Source: Mesorhizobium sp. dw_380
GTDB lineage: Bacteria > Pseudomonadota > Alphaproteobacteria > Rhizobiales > Rhizobiaceae
Assembly (NCBI RefSeq): GCF_018588885.1
Contig: NZ_JAFFIW010000043.1
Span: 1-52,545, forward strand
Direction of reading: 5' to 3'
Length of the DNA: 52,545 nucleotides
The number at the start of each line of letters is the position of its first letter. The stretch's first letter is position 1. The notes below the pieces were generated by a model. That model was not told the DNA's origin. It did no database searches and saw nothing but the letters and a program-made list of their open reading frames with translations. Below, piece after piece: positions 1-8,914 of the stretch. A program made the position numbers and the translations under genes.

Positions 1-381
1 ACCGTGCTCAACCTGCTCAACGATCTGCAGCGCGGCCGAGACACTGCGTACCTCTTCATCAGCCATGACCTCAGGGTGGTGCGCTACATGGCCGACCGCA
101 TCGGCGTGCTCTATCGCGGCCGCCTGGTCGAGACCGGCTCATCCGACCAGATCTTCGCCGGCCCCAACCATCCCTACACGCAGATGCTGCTGGCGGCGGC
201 CTCCAATGACGGGCAGCCCGTCGCCACGTCAGAGGCGCAAGCCACCATCGAAGCCGGCCCCGGCGGCTGCGCCTTCGCCGGCCGCTGCCCTCTTGCCGAC
301 GCCGGCTGCCGCGAGGCGGAGCCCGTGTCCAGGGAGATTGAACCTGGCCATGTCATCGCCTGCTGGAAACGCGGCGGCTGA
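1..381 (+). CDS. Oligopeptide/dipeptide ABC transporter ATP-binding protein, C-terminal part
   Basis: The 3' end of an ABC ATPase; the reading frame is open through the left edge. The visible part begins just before the H-loop (LFISHDLRVVRYMADRI) and so lacks the Walker A, signature and Walker B motifs. It ends with the oligopeptide-family C-terminal domain: HPYTQMLLAA followed by the Cys-containing GRCPLADAGC and a last Cys near the end. That tail is typical of OppF/DppF-type subunits that energise peptide importers at the inner membrane. The rest of the transporter should lie to the left. The exact peptide substrate cannot be told. Confidence 0.9.
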   Translation, partial: TVLNLLNDLQRGRDTAYLFISHDLRVVRYMADRIGVLYRGRLVETGSSDQIFAGPNHPYTQMLLAAASNDGQPVATSEAQATIEAGPGGCAFAGRCPLADAGCREAEPVSREIEPGHVIACWKRGG

Positions 382-445
382 GTTCGGGCCTACCTGCCGA
401 GACAAAGCCGGTGCACCGGCGACCTGGGCCCCTTCATGCCGAGCG

Positions 446-1279
446 CTAGGTCCGGCAGACCGCCATGACGAAGAACTCGCGGTAGCAGAAGTCAGGATCG
501 TCGAGCAGGCGATCCGGCCGTTGCTTCAGCTCCTGCCAATAGGCCTGGTCGGCGTCAGGCAGGGCGTAGCCCGGCGCGACGCTGGCAAAATAGGCCAGCA
601 GGTCGCGGACATAGTCACGCGTGAAGCGCGGCGCGGGCGCCCAGCGCTCGACCAGCCAGCCCTTGCGGCTGACGACCTCCAGCCCCGCCTGCCGCAGGCG
701 CGCCGGAAGCGTCGAACCGCAATCGGTGCCGAGCACACCCCGGTCGCGAAATCCTTGCAGCCTGGCTGCCATGAAGCGCGCCAGCAGCGCCCGGTCCATG
801 GGCAGGATCTGCAGGATGGTCGAATCGAAATCCTTGACGGCGAAGATGCCGCCCGGCTTCAGCACACGCCTGGCCTCGCCGACGGCAAGCTCGAACTCGG
901 CCGGCGTCAGATATTGCATGACATTGCCCGACCAGACGCAATCGAACGAGGCGTCGGCGAATGGCAGCGACAGGATGCTGCCGACATGCGTGGCAATTTC
1001 CGGCGGCTCGGACAGCCTGCCCGCGAGCGCCTCGACGCGCGCGATGTTTTCGGGCGCGAGGTCGAGCGCGGCGATGAAGCCGGAGGGGCCGACGGCCCTG
1101 GCAATGAGCGGCAGGAAGCCGCCGCTGCCGCAACCGGCATCGAGCACGCGCCAGCCCGGGCGGATGCCGGCGTCGAGCAAGGCCGCTTCGTATTCAGGGC
1201 GCGACGATTCGAAATGAAGGTCGAGCCAGCCGGCCTCGCTCGCTTCGTGACCGGTGGACGTTTGGTTCCTGGCAGACAA
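446..1279 (-). CDS. Class I SAM-dependent methyltransferase
   Basis: A soluble methyltransferase of about 277 residues. The SAM-binding motif I is clear (VLDAGCGSGGFLPL), followed by an acidic motif II (AALDLAPENI), motif III (LPFADASFDCVWS) and the post-motif ARRVLKPGGIFAVKDF. The substrate is not evident. A GTG at 1315 is a possible longer start, but it has no convincing ribosome-binding site. A TTG at 1279 is preceded by AGGGG at 7 nt spacing and gives the more natural N-terminus, so I use it. The gene is convergent with the peptide ABC ATPase and is followed on the same strand by the DOPA-dioxygenase-like gene without obvious coupling. Confidence 0.85.
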   Translation of the reverse strand: MSARNQTSTGHEASEAGWLDLHFESSRPEYEAALLDAGIRPGWRVLDAGCGSGGFLPLIARAVGPSGFIAALDLAPENIARVEALAGRLSEPPEIATHVGSILSLPFADASFDCVWSGNVMQYLTPAEFELAVGEARRVLKPGGIFAVKDFDSTILQILPMDRALLARFMAARLQGFRDRGVLGTDCGSTLPARLRQAGLEVVSRKGWLVERWAPAPRFTRDYVRDLLAYFASVAPGYALPDADQAYWQELKQRPDRLLDDPDFCYREFFVMAVCRT

Positions 1280-1494
1280 ATGATGACCCCTATGGCGGCA
1301 GGGATAGAAGCGCACCCAACGGCATCACGCAATGCCCTGCGAACCTGACTGGAACTGGCGCCGGCGATTGCCCTCGTGTTTGAAGGCTGGATGGACAGGA
1401 AGCGCCGCAGATCGGCCGTGGAGTTCCACTTTGCGGTTTGCTCGAAGCAGACGCTCCGGCGCCACGCTGGAGGTCGCGGCCGCGCTGGGAACGG

Positions 1495-1908
1495 CTATGC
1501 CGGCAGCGACGGCTCGGTGTTGGGCTCCAGCGCCGCTTCCGCCTCATGATCGTCCGGAAGCGGATCGGCGTTCACCGCCAGCGGCCTGCCGATCCAGATC
1601 GGATCGACCAGATGGTCGCGCCGGGGGTTGGTCGTGTTCGGGTGGATGAGAATGCTCAAGCCCCGATGGTTCAGCATCAGCCACGGAACGAGCGAAGCAA
1701 AAACCTCGTTGGCGAACGAGACCTGGAACATCGCCTGCTCATGCGGGCCGACTTTCTGGTCATGCCAGGCGCCGAGGCGCACGCGAAAGCGTTCGCCAAT
1801 GCGAAGACGCAGCCATTCGGCCCGCTGCCGCTCGGCCTGCCCGTCATAGTAGATGTGGGCGTGGTAGCTGGCGATCTCCGCGAGCGGCCTTGGACTGGAT
1901 TCGTTCAC
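1495..1908 (-). CDS. DOPA 4,5-dioxygenase family protein
   Basis: A small protein of 137 residues matching the DOPA 4,5-dioxygenase-like family: N-terminal YHAHIYYD, a central RLGAWHDQKVGPHEQAMFQVSF, and NHRGLSILIHPNT. The His residues in these motifs are the expected metal ligands. Plant and fungal relatives cleave the aromatic ring of DOPA; bacterial members are mostly uncharacterised. The frame stays open upstream to 2085, but a GTG at 1908 with GGGAGG eight bases upstream gives the family's usual length, so the longer version is rejected. It is a single gene, divergent from the GGDEF-EAL gene. Confidence 0.8.
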   Translation of the reverse strand: MNESSPRPLAEIASYHAHIYYDGQAERQRAEWLRLRIGERFRVRLGAWHDQKVGPHEQAMFQVSFANEVFASLVPWLMLNHRGLSILIHPNTTNPRRDHLVDPIWIGRPLAVNADPLPDDHEAEAALEPNTEPSLPA

Positions 1909-2236
1909 CTCGATGTCCTCCCTTCGATGGTTGTCGCTCCCGACGGAAGTGTAGCCGAAGCAGGGAGGCTTTGTCTGCAGACGGTGCAATGCGGTGCCGG
2001 AGAACGACCGCATGACCAGCGCTATCGGCAGGAAGCAGTCACCCTCGCCGCCCTGGCCGACAAGGATGCGGTCCTCGTCGGCCAATAAGGACGCGGGGTC
2101 ACGGGTTGCTGCTTGCGATCCTCCGAAACGGCCCGTCGCCTGCCTTTACCCGTCACCTGCCCTTATTTGAGAGATATGCCGTAAACCGCTGAAATCCTTA
2201 ACACGATTTTCATTCCACTATCCTAATCACGATGCC
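1909..2236. other. Intergenic region, no gene recognised
   Basis: This 328-bp gap separates two divergent genes. It should hold both promoters. The last 100 bases before 2237 are AT-richer (2160-2230) than the rest. I see no strong palindrome, RNA gene or convincing small reading frame. Confidence 0.5.
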
Positions 2237-4228
2237 ATGGCAGGGCATTTCAAGCGCTTGTTTGCTGGCCCCCCTCTTCTGGGGCAGAGCGAAGCTGTGG
2301 CAACAGGGATCCTGCGCGATCAGTTCGCTGATCTGAGGAAGGGGATCTTCATTTCCATGCCTATCGGCATGGTGCTGTCGGCGCTGATCCTGGCCGTGCA
2401 GATGCTTTCGCACGGCGGCGTTGCCGCGGTTCTCTGGTTTGCGGCGATCAGCATCATCAACGGCGCGCGCCTGACGCTTGCCGTCGCCCAGCCAAACATG
2501 TCTGACAGCGGCCCGAAACCGGTCTGCGCCCGGCTCTCCGTTTACGGCGCATTGGCCCTGGCGTCCGGAATAGCCTGGTCTTTCCTCGCCGTGCTGGCGG
2601 ACGGATACACCACGGCACAGGCGCCGCTCTATCTGATCGTGCTCGCGGGCCTGTCGGCCGGCTCGGTCACCTACTCGGCCTCATACGCGCCGGCCGCTCT
2701 CAATTTCATGACGCTGCCGCTTCTGGTCGCCGCTGGATGCGTGGTGGCCAAGGGCGGTATCGAGAATTACGTCCTGGCCTTCACCATCCTGCTTTTCCTG
2801 GGCGGAATGGTCAGAAGCTCGCTGGTCGGCGAGGCCAGCTTCCGCGAGACCAGCCGCCTCAAATACGAGGCGAGGGAGTTCGCCGCCGAGATGGACCGCA
2901 ATTCCAGGCGCGATCCGCTGACGAATTTGCTCAACAGGTACGGGCTCGAGCAGGCGATCCGCCTGCTGGGGCCTTCCGATGGCCCGTTCGTGACCATGCT
3001 GATCGACCTAGACGGCTTCAAGTCCGTCAACGACACCTATGGCCACAACATCGGCGACGACCTGCTGGTCAAGGTCGCGCGCAGGGTCGAAAACCATGCG
3101 CCGCAGGGCGCGACGATCGCGCGCATCGGCGGTGACGAGTTCGTGCTGCTCTTTCCCGCCGCGAGATCCGCGCATTCGGCCGGCTCGCTCGCCAGCGCGC
3201 TCATCGCGGCAATCTCGCAACCGGATCCGGAGCTGAACTCGGTGCGTGTCGGCGCCTCGATCGGCATCTACGTCTCGGACAAACCGCGACTGACGGAAAT
3301 GCTGCTGCGGGCCGATTTCGCGCTTTATGCGGCCAAGCGCAAGGGCAGGAACGAATACTGTCTCTTCGATGCCGGGCTCGACCAGGCACTGGAGCGCAAG
3401 CACTGCATCGAGCGCGACCTGCGCGGCGCCAGCGAAGCCGGCGCGCTGTGCTCATGGTTCCAGCCGCTGGTGCGCCTGGACACCAACGCGGTGGTCGGTT
3501 TCGAGGCGCTGCTGCGCTGGCAACATCCGCTCCATGGGGCGATCTCCCCGCCCGAGATCGTCAACGCGGCGCGCGAGACCGGGCTGCTTCCGCTGCTGAC
3601 CGAAACGGTGTTCCGCAATTGCTGCGCCATGATCGAGGCGCTTGTGAGGAACGGCCGCGGCGATGTCCGGGTCGCCATGAACCTGTCGCCGCGCGAGCTT
3701 GAGGCGGGCAATGTCGACGACATGATCCTGGACATGCTGAAGGCCAGGAACCTGCCCGCGGCGATGCTGGAGATCGAGATCACCGAGGAAGCGCCGGTCG
3801 ACCGCGACCGGGTCGACGAAAAGGTCGGCCGCCTGGCCGACGCGGGCATATCGATCGTGCTCGACGATTTCGGCACCGGCTTCTCGACCCTGGTTGCGCT
3901 GAAGGACAGCCGGATCCGCAAGATCAAGATCGACAAGCATTTCGTGCGCGACCTGGCCAAATCCGTGGAGGATCAGGCGCTGGTCAAGACGGTCATCGAT
4001 CTCGGCCGCACGCTCGGGATAGAGGTCATAGCCGAGGGGGTCGAGACGGACGCCGACCGCCTGATCCTGCGATCGCTCGACTGCGTGGTCGCGCAAGGCT
4101 TTCTCTTCTCGCCCGCCCTCCCCGCGCCCGAGGCGCTTGCCTACGAAGCAGCCCATTCCAGCCAGACAATCACGGCGGAAACGCTCTTCGACCCGGCCAC
4201 AAGGCGTCAAAGCGGCAGCGCCGCCTGA
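2237..4228 (+). CDS. Membrane-anchored GGDEF-EAL protein (cyclic di-GMP turnover)
   Basis: 663 residues. Residues 38-200 hold about five or six hydrophobic membrane segments. A GGDEF domain follows (about 225-380) with RDPLTNLLNR, DLDGFKSVNDTYGH and an intact GGDEF at 298-302, then an EAL domain (about 390-635) with FEALLRW at 422, MNLSPREL, EITEE, LDDFGTGFS at 542, KIKIDKHF and AEGVET. Both catalytic signatures are complete, so it could make or degrade c-di-GMP. No RxxD inhibitory site lies five residues before GGDEF, so product inhibition of the cyclase is not expected. It appears monocistronic; the ornithine cyclodeaminase gene begins 89 bp downstream. Confidence 0.93.
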   Translation: MAGHFKRLFAGPPLLGQSEAVATGILRDQFADLRKGIFISMPIGMVLSALILAVQMLSHGGVAAVLWFAAISIINGARLTLAVAQPNMSDSGPKPVCARLSVYGALALASGIAWSFLAVLADGYTTAQAPLYLIVLAGLSAGSVTYSASYAPAALNFMTLPLLVAAGCVVAKGGIENYVLAFTILLFLGGMVRSSLVGEASFRETSRLKYEAREFAAEMDRNSRRDPLTNLLNRYGLEQAIRLLGPSDGPFVTMLIDLDGFKSVNDTYGHNIGDDLLVKVARRVENHAPQGATIARIGGDEFVLLFPAARSAHSAGSLASALIAAISQPDPELNSVRVGASIGIYVSDKPRLTEMLLRADFALYAAKRKGRNEYCLFDAGLDQALERKHCIERDLRGASEAGALCSWFQPLVRLDTNAVVGFEALLRWQHPLHGAISPPEIVNAARETGLLPLLTETVFRNCCAMIEALVRNGRGDVRVAMNLSPRELEAGNVDDMILDMLKARNLPAAMLEIEITEEAPVDRDRVDEKVGRLADAGISIVLDDFGTGFSTLVALKDSRIRKIKIDKHFVRDLAKSVEDQALVKTVIDLGRTLGIEVIAEGVETDADRLILRSLDCVVAQGFLFSPALPAPEALAYEAAHSSQTITAETLFDPATRRQSGSAA

Positions 4229-4317
4229 CCATGCATCCCGTCATGCCGCTCGCGGCGCGAGGCTTTCCGGCGCGGCCACCTCGTGTAGTCTGACGGTCTC
4301 TTCGGGAAAGAGACAAG

Positions 4318-5277
4318 ATGAACACCGCCGAAACCCTGCCCTATCTGTCGTCGGCGATTCTCGATCGCCTGGCGATCTCCACCCCTGACGTGGTCGACGA
4401 GATCGAACGCCAGATCGTCGGCCTGAGACGGGGCGAAGTCTGGTGCGCGCCGAAGGCGGCGGTGTGGCCGGGCGACGACCGTTACTTCATGGCGACGCTC
4501 GGCGTCGCCTCCGTGCCGCCCGTGCTGGCCACCAAGTCGCTGGTGGTGAACCCGCGCAACGCCGCGCGCGGACTGGCCACGATCAATTCGCTGATCACCC
4601 TGCTCGACGCCGAGACGGGCCTGCCGCTGGCCCTGGTCGACGGCAATTGGGTGACGGCCAGGCGCACGGCGGGCCTCAGCGCCGTCGCCGCCCGGCGCAT
4701 GGCGAACGACGATGCATCGTCCGTCGCCTTCATCGGCTGCGGCGTGCAAGCGCGCGGCCACCTCGAAGCATTCGCCGACCTCTTTCCACTGAGCGAAATC
4801 CGCGCCTTCGGTCGCGGCAAAAGCAATCGCGACGCGCTTTGCGAGATGGCCCGGTCGCGGGGCCTCAAAGCCATCCCCAGCGACACGGCAAGGGCCGCGG
4901 TCGAGGGCGCCCACATGGTGGTGACGACAGTAACCCTGGTGCCCGAACCCGAACCGTTCCTCGACGCGAACTGGCTGAAGCCGGGAAGCTTCACCGCCAT
5001 CACCGATCTCGCTCTGCCCTGGCTGCCCGCAACCATGCGCCGCTTCGACCGCATCGTCGTCGACGATTTGGATCAGGAGAAGACGATGCCCAAACCCATG
5101 GTCGACCCCACGCTGGTCGCCGGCGACCTGACGGGCCTCGTCTGCGGCGATTTCGTGGGGCGACTGAGCCCAGGCGAGGCCACGGCATTCGTGTTCCGGG
5201 GCATGGCCGTGGGCGACCTCGCGGTGGCCGGGCTGGCGTATATGCGCGCGCAGGCGGCGGGGATGCTTGGGGCGTAG
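4318..5277 (+). CDS. Ornithine cyclodeaminase / mu-crystallin family protein
   Basis: A 319-residue soluble NAD(P)-dependent enzyme family member. It has the substrate-binding ATKSLVVNPRN region, the RTAGLSAVAAR segment and the Rossmann motif IGCGVQARGHLEAF, ending in the usual FVFRGMAVGDLAVAGLAY. Members include ornithine cyclodeaminase, alanine dehydrogenase and ketimine reductase; the sequence does not separate these. GGGAAAGAGA lies just upstream of the ATG. The gene stands alone. The following 287 bp (5278-5564) hold no gene I can support. Confidence 0.87.
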   Translation: MNTAETLPYLSSAILDRLAISTPDVVDEIERQIVGLRRGEVWCAPKAAVWPGDDRYFMATLGVASVPPVLATKSLVVNPRNAARGLATINSLITLLDAETGLPLALVDGNWVTARRTAGLSAVAARRMANDDASSVAFIGCGVQARGHLEAFADLFPLSEIRAFGRGKSNRDALCEMARSRGLKAIPSDTARAAVEGAHMVVTTVTLVPEPEPFLDANWLKPGSFTAITDLALPWLPATMRRFDRIVVDDLDQEKTMPKPMVDPTLVAGDLTGLVCGDFVGRLSPGEATAFVFRGMAVGDLAVAGLAYMRAQAAGMLGA

Positions 5278-5564
5278 GGAACGCGGGAACGGGCGTGAGG
5301 TCGGCGCGCTGAAAGGCGATCACGGCTGCGTTGCGCGAGAGGTAGGCCTTTTTGTAGCGAGGTTGGGGACCGACAACCAAGATGCGGAAGCGTAGGAATG
5401 GCTGCTTCGCGCCTCACAGCGGTCGTACAAACTAACTTCATCGTTTCTCGAAAGCCGACACTACTTGGGCGACGTTTAAGAGGTTGGCTCATGTCGGCGG
5501 CAAGAAGCCAACTCAGAACTTGGCGACCTTGGCCTCAAATCACAGGTTGGCTAGAGTCGGTACC

Positions 5565-5969
5565 ATGCTAAATGCTATTCACCACGTTGCGCTCATCTGC
5601 ACCGACTACGACCGGTCGCGACGCTTCTACGTCGAACTCCTCGGCCTTGAGCTGATCCGGGAGGTCTATCGGGAAGAGCGGCAGTCATGGAAGGCGGATC
5701 TGCGGATCGGCTCCGTCCAGCTGGAATTGTTCTCCTTCCTTGCACCAGTGATGCGGCCGTCCCATCCAGAGGCGACAGGCCTGAGACATCTGGCATTTGC
5801 CGTGGAGAATCTTGATCCCGTAATCATGCGCCTGGAAGCCGCCGGCGTTGCCGTTGAGCCAATCCGGATCGACCCATATACAGACCAACGGTTTACCTTT
5901 TTCAGAGACCCGGATGGATTGCCGCTGGAACTGTACGAAGTCCCTGCAAGGAACAGGTCGCTTTCGTGA
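5565..5969 (+). CDS. VOC family protein, glyoxalase I-like (YaeR/GloA2 type)
   Basis: 134 residues forming two beta-alpha-beta-beta-beta modules of the vicinal oxygen chelate fold. The H/E/H/E metal ligands are visible in order: His in AIHHVALI, Glu in LELFSF, His in LRHLAFAV and Glu in LELYEV. The overall pattern resembles the E. coli YaeR subgroup rather than classical glyoxalase I, so the substrate is unknown. The frame is open upstream to 5484, but the ATG at 5565 begins exactly at the conserved domain. The gene is convergent with the flavodoxin gene. Confidence 0.85.
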   Translation: MLNAIHHVALICTDYDRSRRFYVELLGLELIREVYREERQSWKADLRIGSVQLELFSFLAPVMRPSHPEATGLRHLAFAVENLDPVIMRLEAAGVAVEPIRIDPYTDQRFTFFRDPDGLPLELYEVPARNRSLS

Positions 5970-6081
5970 CGACGTCATCGACGCGGGAATGGCGGTGACG
6001 TGGGAACGGCAGTCGAGCCAACCGTTCGCGACGCTATTGAAAGCCGTGAGGCGGGGCCGTTTTCGCGCCGTCTGCCTGGTC

Positions 6082-6705
6082 TTACCGAGCCAGGTCCGAC
6101 TTGGTCAGCCAGTCGCGCACCTGCTCGGTGGTCCGCCGCTCCTGAAGGCCCTCCATGACGAACCCTGGGGCAAAACTCGCCTGTGGCGCCGCCTTTGCTA
6201 TAATTTCGCGGCTGTTCCCAAGGCCGTAGCCTCCGTGCAGATTGAACGGAATTATGGTCTTCTCGGAGAAATCCTGATTGGCCAGGAATGAACGAACAAT
6301 CGGTGGCGCCGAAGCGCCCCAAATTGGAAAACCGAGGAACACCGTTTTATAAGAACTGAGATTACTGACGCCCGCTTTGAGTGGCGGCAAGAAATTTCTC
6401 TCGCGTTCGTGCGTCGCCTGGTCAACCGTCGCGAAATAGTCGGCGGGATAGGGCGTGGCCGGCTCTATCTCGAACAGGTCGCCGTCGAGGTCACGGCTGA
6501 GAAGGGCGGCAATGGTGCGGGTGTTGCCGCTGCGCGTAAAATAGGCGACCAGTGGCTTGCCGCCTGCGCCAGATTCGGCGTTAGCCGATGCAGCGGACAT
6601 GGCGCTGACGGCGGCCAGCGGAAAAAGCAGCGAAGACACAAGCATCTCTCGTCGAGTCTTTTTTGCGGTGTTGGGCATGATTGTGCTCGGCTTGGTACGC
6701 ATCAT
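6082..6705 (-). CDS. Flavodoxin family protein with Tat signal peptide
   Basis: 207 residues. The N-terminus carries a twin-arginine signal: KKTRREMLVSSLL, then a hydrophobic stretch to an Ala-rich cleavage site near ASANAES. The mature part is a flavodoxin: FMN phosphate loop TRSGNTRTIA, YKTVFLGFPIWG and the later PFNLHGGYGLGNS loop. Flavodoxin-like proteins carry electrons or reduce quinones; export by Tat would place a folded, FMN-loaded protein in the periplasm. Its ATG overlaps the stop of the upstream aldo/keto reductase by four bases (ATGA), so the two are translationally coupled. The electron partner is not known. Confidence 0.88.
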   Translation of the reverse strand: MMRTKPSTIMPNTAKKTRREMLVSSLLFPLAAVSAMSAASANAESGAGGKPLVAYFTRSGNTRTIAALLSRDLDGDLFEIEPATPYPADYFATVDQATHERERNFLPPLKAGVSNLSSYKTVFLGFPIWGASAPPIVRSFLANQDFSEKTIIPFNLHGGYGLGNSREIIAKAAPQASFAPGFVMEGLQERRTTEQVRDWLTKSDLAR

Positions 6706-7856
6706 GATCTCGGCGCCGCTTCCACGCCTGAATAGGCCAGCACGGCATCAGGCAGCCTCTGACCTTGCACCTCAATCGCCGCAACCGCCGCATTGAGCTC
6801 CGCAACCTCTGACGGCGAAAATTCAATCGAGGCTGCTCCTGTGTTCTCGAGCATGTGGGCCATTTGTGTGGTGCCGGAGATGGGGACAATCCACGGCTTC
6901 TGCGCCATCAGCCATGCAAGGGCGATCTGGCCGGGCGTCGCGTTCTTGCGCTTTCCCCACTCCTTGACAAGGGCAACAAGCGCGAGATTATTCGTCAGGT
7001 TATCCGGCGAAAAGCGGGTCTCAACGGCGCGGATATCGCCGGGGGCAAAACGCGTAGCCTCGTCAATCGCCCCGGTCAGGAAACCAACCCCCAGCGGGCT
7101 CCAAGGCACGAAGCCGATGCCGAGTTCCTCGCAAGTCGCAAGGACCGATTCCTCCGGTCCGCGCCACAGCATCGAGTATTCGCTCTGCACCGCCGTCACG
7201 GGCCGTTCGGCATGGGCGCGCCGAAGCGTATTGAGACCCATTTCGCTGAGGCCCCAATGGAGGACCTTGCCCTCTGCCATGAGATCTCCGACGGCGCCGG
7301 CAACGTCCTCGATCGGCACCCGCGGATCGACGCGGTGCTGATAGAGCAGGTCGATGCGGTCGGTCCTGAGTCGCTTCAGCATGCCTTCCACCGCGAGCTT
7401 TATATGGTCCGGCTTGCTGTTGAGCCCGGGGAGCCGTTTGCCGGTCTCCAGATCGATGTTCCAACCAAATTTCGAGGTGATGGCTACCTTGTCGCGGAAA
7501 CCTTCGATACCCTCGCCCAGGATCCGCTCGACCTCATGGGGGCCATAGGCTTCGGCCGCGTCGAAGAAGGTTACGCCGTGATCAAAGGCGGCCCGGATGA
7601 TGTTGTGCATCTCGGTTCGTGTAGGGACCGTCATCTGATAAGTGCGGCTCATATTCTGGACACCAAGCCCGACGGCTGAGACTTCAAGCGAGCCCAATTT
7701 CCGGCGCTTTGACACTCCTGCCTGCGGCGCATTTGCGATAATTGGGGAAGCGCCATTCGACTGAGCGTAGGCATCGCTTGCGAGAGGTGCGGCCGCCAGG
7801 ACGCCTGCCGCTGCAAGCAGGCTGCGACGGCTTACTCGGGTGATTTCTGATCGCAT
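6702..7856 (-). CDS. Aldo/keto reductase with Tat signal peptide
   Basis: 384 residues: a twin-arginine leader (TRVSRRSLLAAAGVLAAAP) fused to a complete aldo/keto reductase barrel. Catalytic tetrad regions are present: Asp and Tyr in FFDAAEAYG, Lys in AITSKFGW, His in LYQHRVDP. The C-terminal WIVPISGTT cofactor segment is also there. Export would be unusual because AKRs use NADPH, which is not expected in the periplasm. It is co-transcribed with the flavodoxin (four-base overlap) and with a cytosolic AKR paralogue 48 bp upstream that shares most motifs, which suggests a duplication in which one copy gained an export signal. Confidence 0.9.
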   Translation of the reverse strand: MRSEITRVSRRSLLAAAGVLAAAPLASDAYAQSNGASPIIANAPQAGVSKRRKLGSLEVSAVGLGVQNMSRTYQMTVPTRTEMHNIIRAAFDHGVTFFDAAEAYGPHEVERILGEGIEGFRDKVAITSKFGWNIDLETGKRLPGLNSKPDHIKLAVEGMLKRLRTDRIDLLYQHRVDPRVPIEDVAGAVGDLMAEGKVLHWGLSEMGLNTLRRAHAERPVTAVQSEYSMLWRGPEESVLATCEELGIGFVPWSPLGVGFLTGAIDEATRFAPGDIRAVETRFSPDNLTNNLALVALVKEWGKRKNATPGQIALAWLMAQKPWIVPISGTTQMAHMLENTGAASIEFSPSEVAELNAAVAAIEVQGQRLPDAVLAYSGVEAAPRS

Positions 7857-7904
7857 TGCTTATTCCTTCCTTCTCAGTTCATCCAACGCGAGCGATGCGC
7901 GTTC

Positions 7905-8897
7905 TCAGAGCCCTGTCATCTTCAGGACCGCCTCCGGCAACCGCTCGCCTTGCACTTCGATTCTGGACAGACCGACGCGGATCTCGGAAAGGTCGGCCTC
8001 GGTCAGCTCGACATCGGCACCGCCGACGTTCTCTTCGACGCGTGAAAGCTTTTTCGTGCCGGGGATCGGCACGATCCAAGGCTTCTGCGCGAGCAGCCAG
8101 GCGAGTGCGACCTGGGCGGGCGTTGCGCCCTTGCGACTGGCAACTGCCTTGACCACGTCAACCAGCGCCATATTAGCCTTGCGCGCCTCAGGCGAGAACC
8201 GCGGTACCGAATTGCGGAAGTCACCCGCCTCGAACTTAGTGTTCTCGTCAATCTTGCCGGCGAGGAATCCCGCGCCGAGCGGGCTGAACGGCACAAAGCC
8301 GATCCCAAGCTCCTCGAGCACCGGCAGCAGCTCGGCTTCCGGGCCACGCCAGAACAGGGAATACTCGCTCTGAACCGCCGTGAGCGGGTGCACGGCGTGG
8401 GCGCGGCGAATGGTGCCGACACCCGCTTCGGAGAGCCCGTAGTGTCTCACCTTACCTTCGGCGATGAGATCCTTCAGGGCGCCGGCGACGTCCTCGATCG
8501 CCACGTTCGGGTCGACACGGTGCTGATAGAACAGGTCGATATGGTCGGTACGCAAGCGTTTGAGAGCGGCCTCTGCAACCGCCTTGATATGCTCCGGGCG
8601 GCTGTTCGTCCCGCCGTTCCGCTTGCCGGTCGCAAGGTCGATATCAAAGCCGAATTTGGTGGCGATGACGACCTTGTCCCGAATCGGCTGAAGAGCTTCG
8701 CCGACCAGTTCCTCATTGGTGAAGGGCCCGTAGGCCTCGGCGGTGTCGAAAAGGGTGACGCCCAGATCGAAGGCGCCACGAATGATGTCAATCGACTCTC
8801 GATGGCCACCCGTCTCACCATATGTCGACGCGAAGCTCATGCAACCAAGGCCCATGGCCGAGACTTCCAGGTCTTTTCCAAGTGTGCGCTTTTTCAT
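7905..8897 (-). CDS. Aldo/keto reductase (cytosolic paralogue)
   Basis: 330 residues with no signal peptide. TIM-barrel AKR with LFDTAEAYG, VIATKFGF, LFYQHRVDP and WIVPIPGTKK, i.e. the Asp-Tyr-Lys-His tetrad and the NADPH pocket. It is closely similar to the Tat-AKR downstream. The start is the ATG at 8897, preceded by AAGGAG; the frame stays open to 9929, but that extension lies antisense-free inside the MFS gene in another frame and is not coding. It sits 17 bp after the MFS transporter, so the likely transcription order is MFS, AKR, Tat-AKR, flavodoxin. The substrate is probably an aldehyde or ketone, not defined by sequence. Confidence 0.92.
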   Translation of the reverse strand: MKKRTLGKDLEVSAMGLGCMSFASTYGETGGHRESIDIIRGAFDLGVTLFDTAEAYGPFTNEELVGEALQPIRDKVVIATKFGFDIDLATGKRNGGTNSRPEHIKAVAEAALKRLRTDHIDLFYQHRVDPNVAIEDVAGALKDLIAEGKVRHYGLSEAGVGTIRRAHAVHPLTAVQSEYSLFWRGPEAELLPVLEELGIGFVPFSPLGAGFLAGKIDENTKFEAGDFRNSVPRFSPEARKANMALVDVVKAVASRKGATPAQVALAWLLAQKPWIVPIPGTKKLSRVEENVGGADVELTEADLSEIRVGLSRIEVQGERLPEAVLKMTGL

Positions 8898-8914
8898 GGG
8901 TTTTCTCCTTGTCG

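Noticed and set aside
5000..5564. Minus-strand frames running through the gap after the ornithine cyclodeaminase gene
   Set aside because: They extend far into the real gene on the other strand, are Arg/Pro-rich and carry no motif. The gap itself seems empty.
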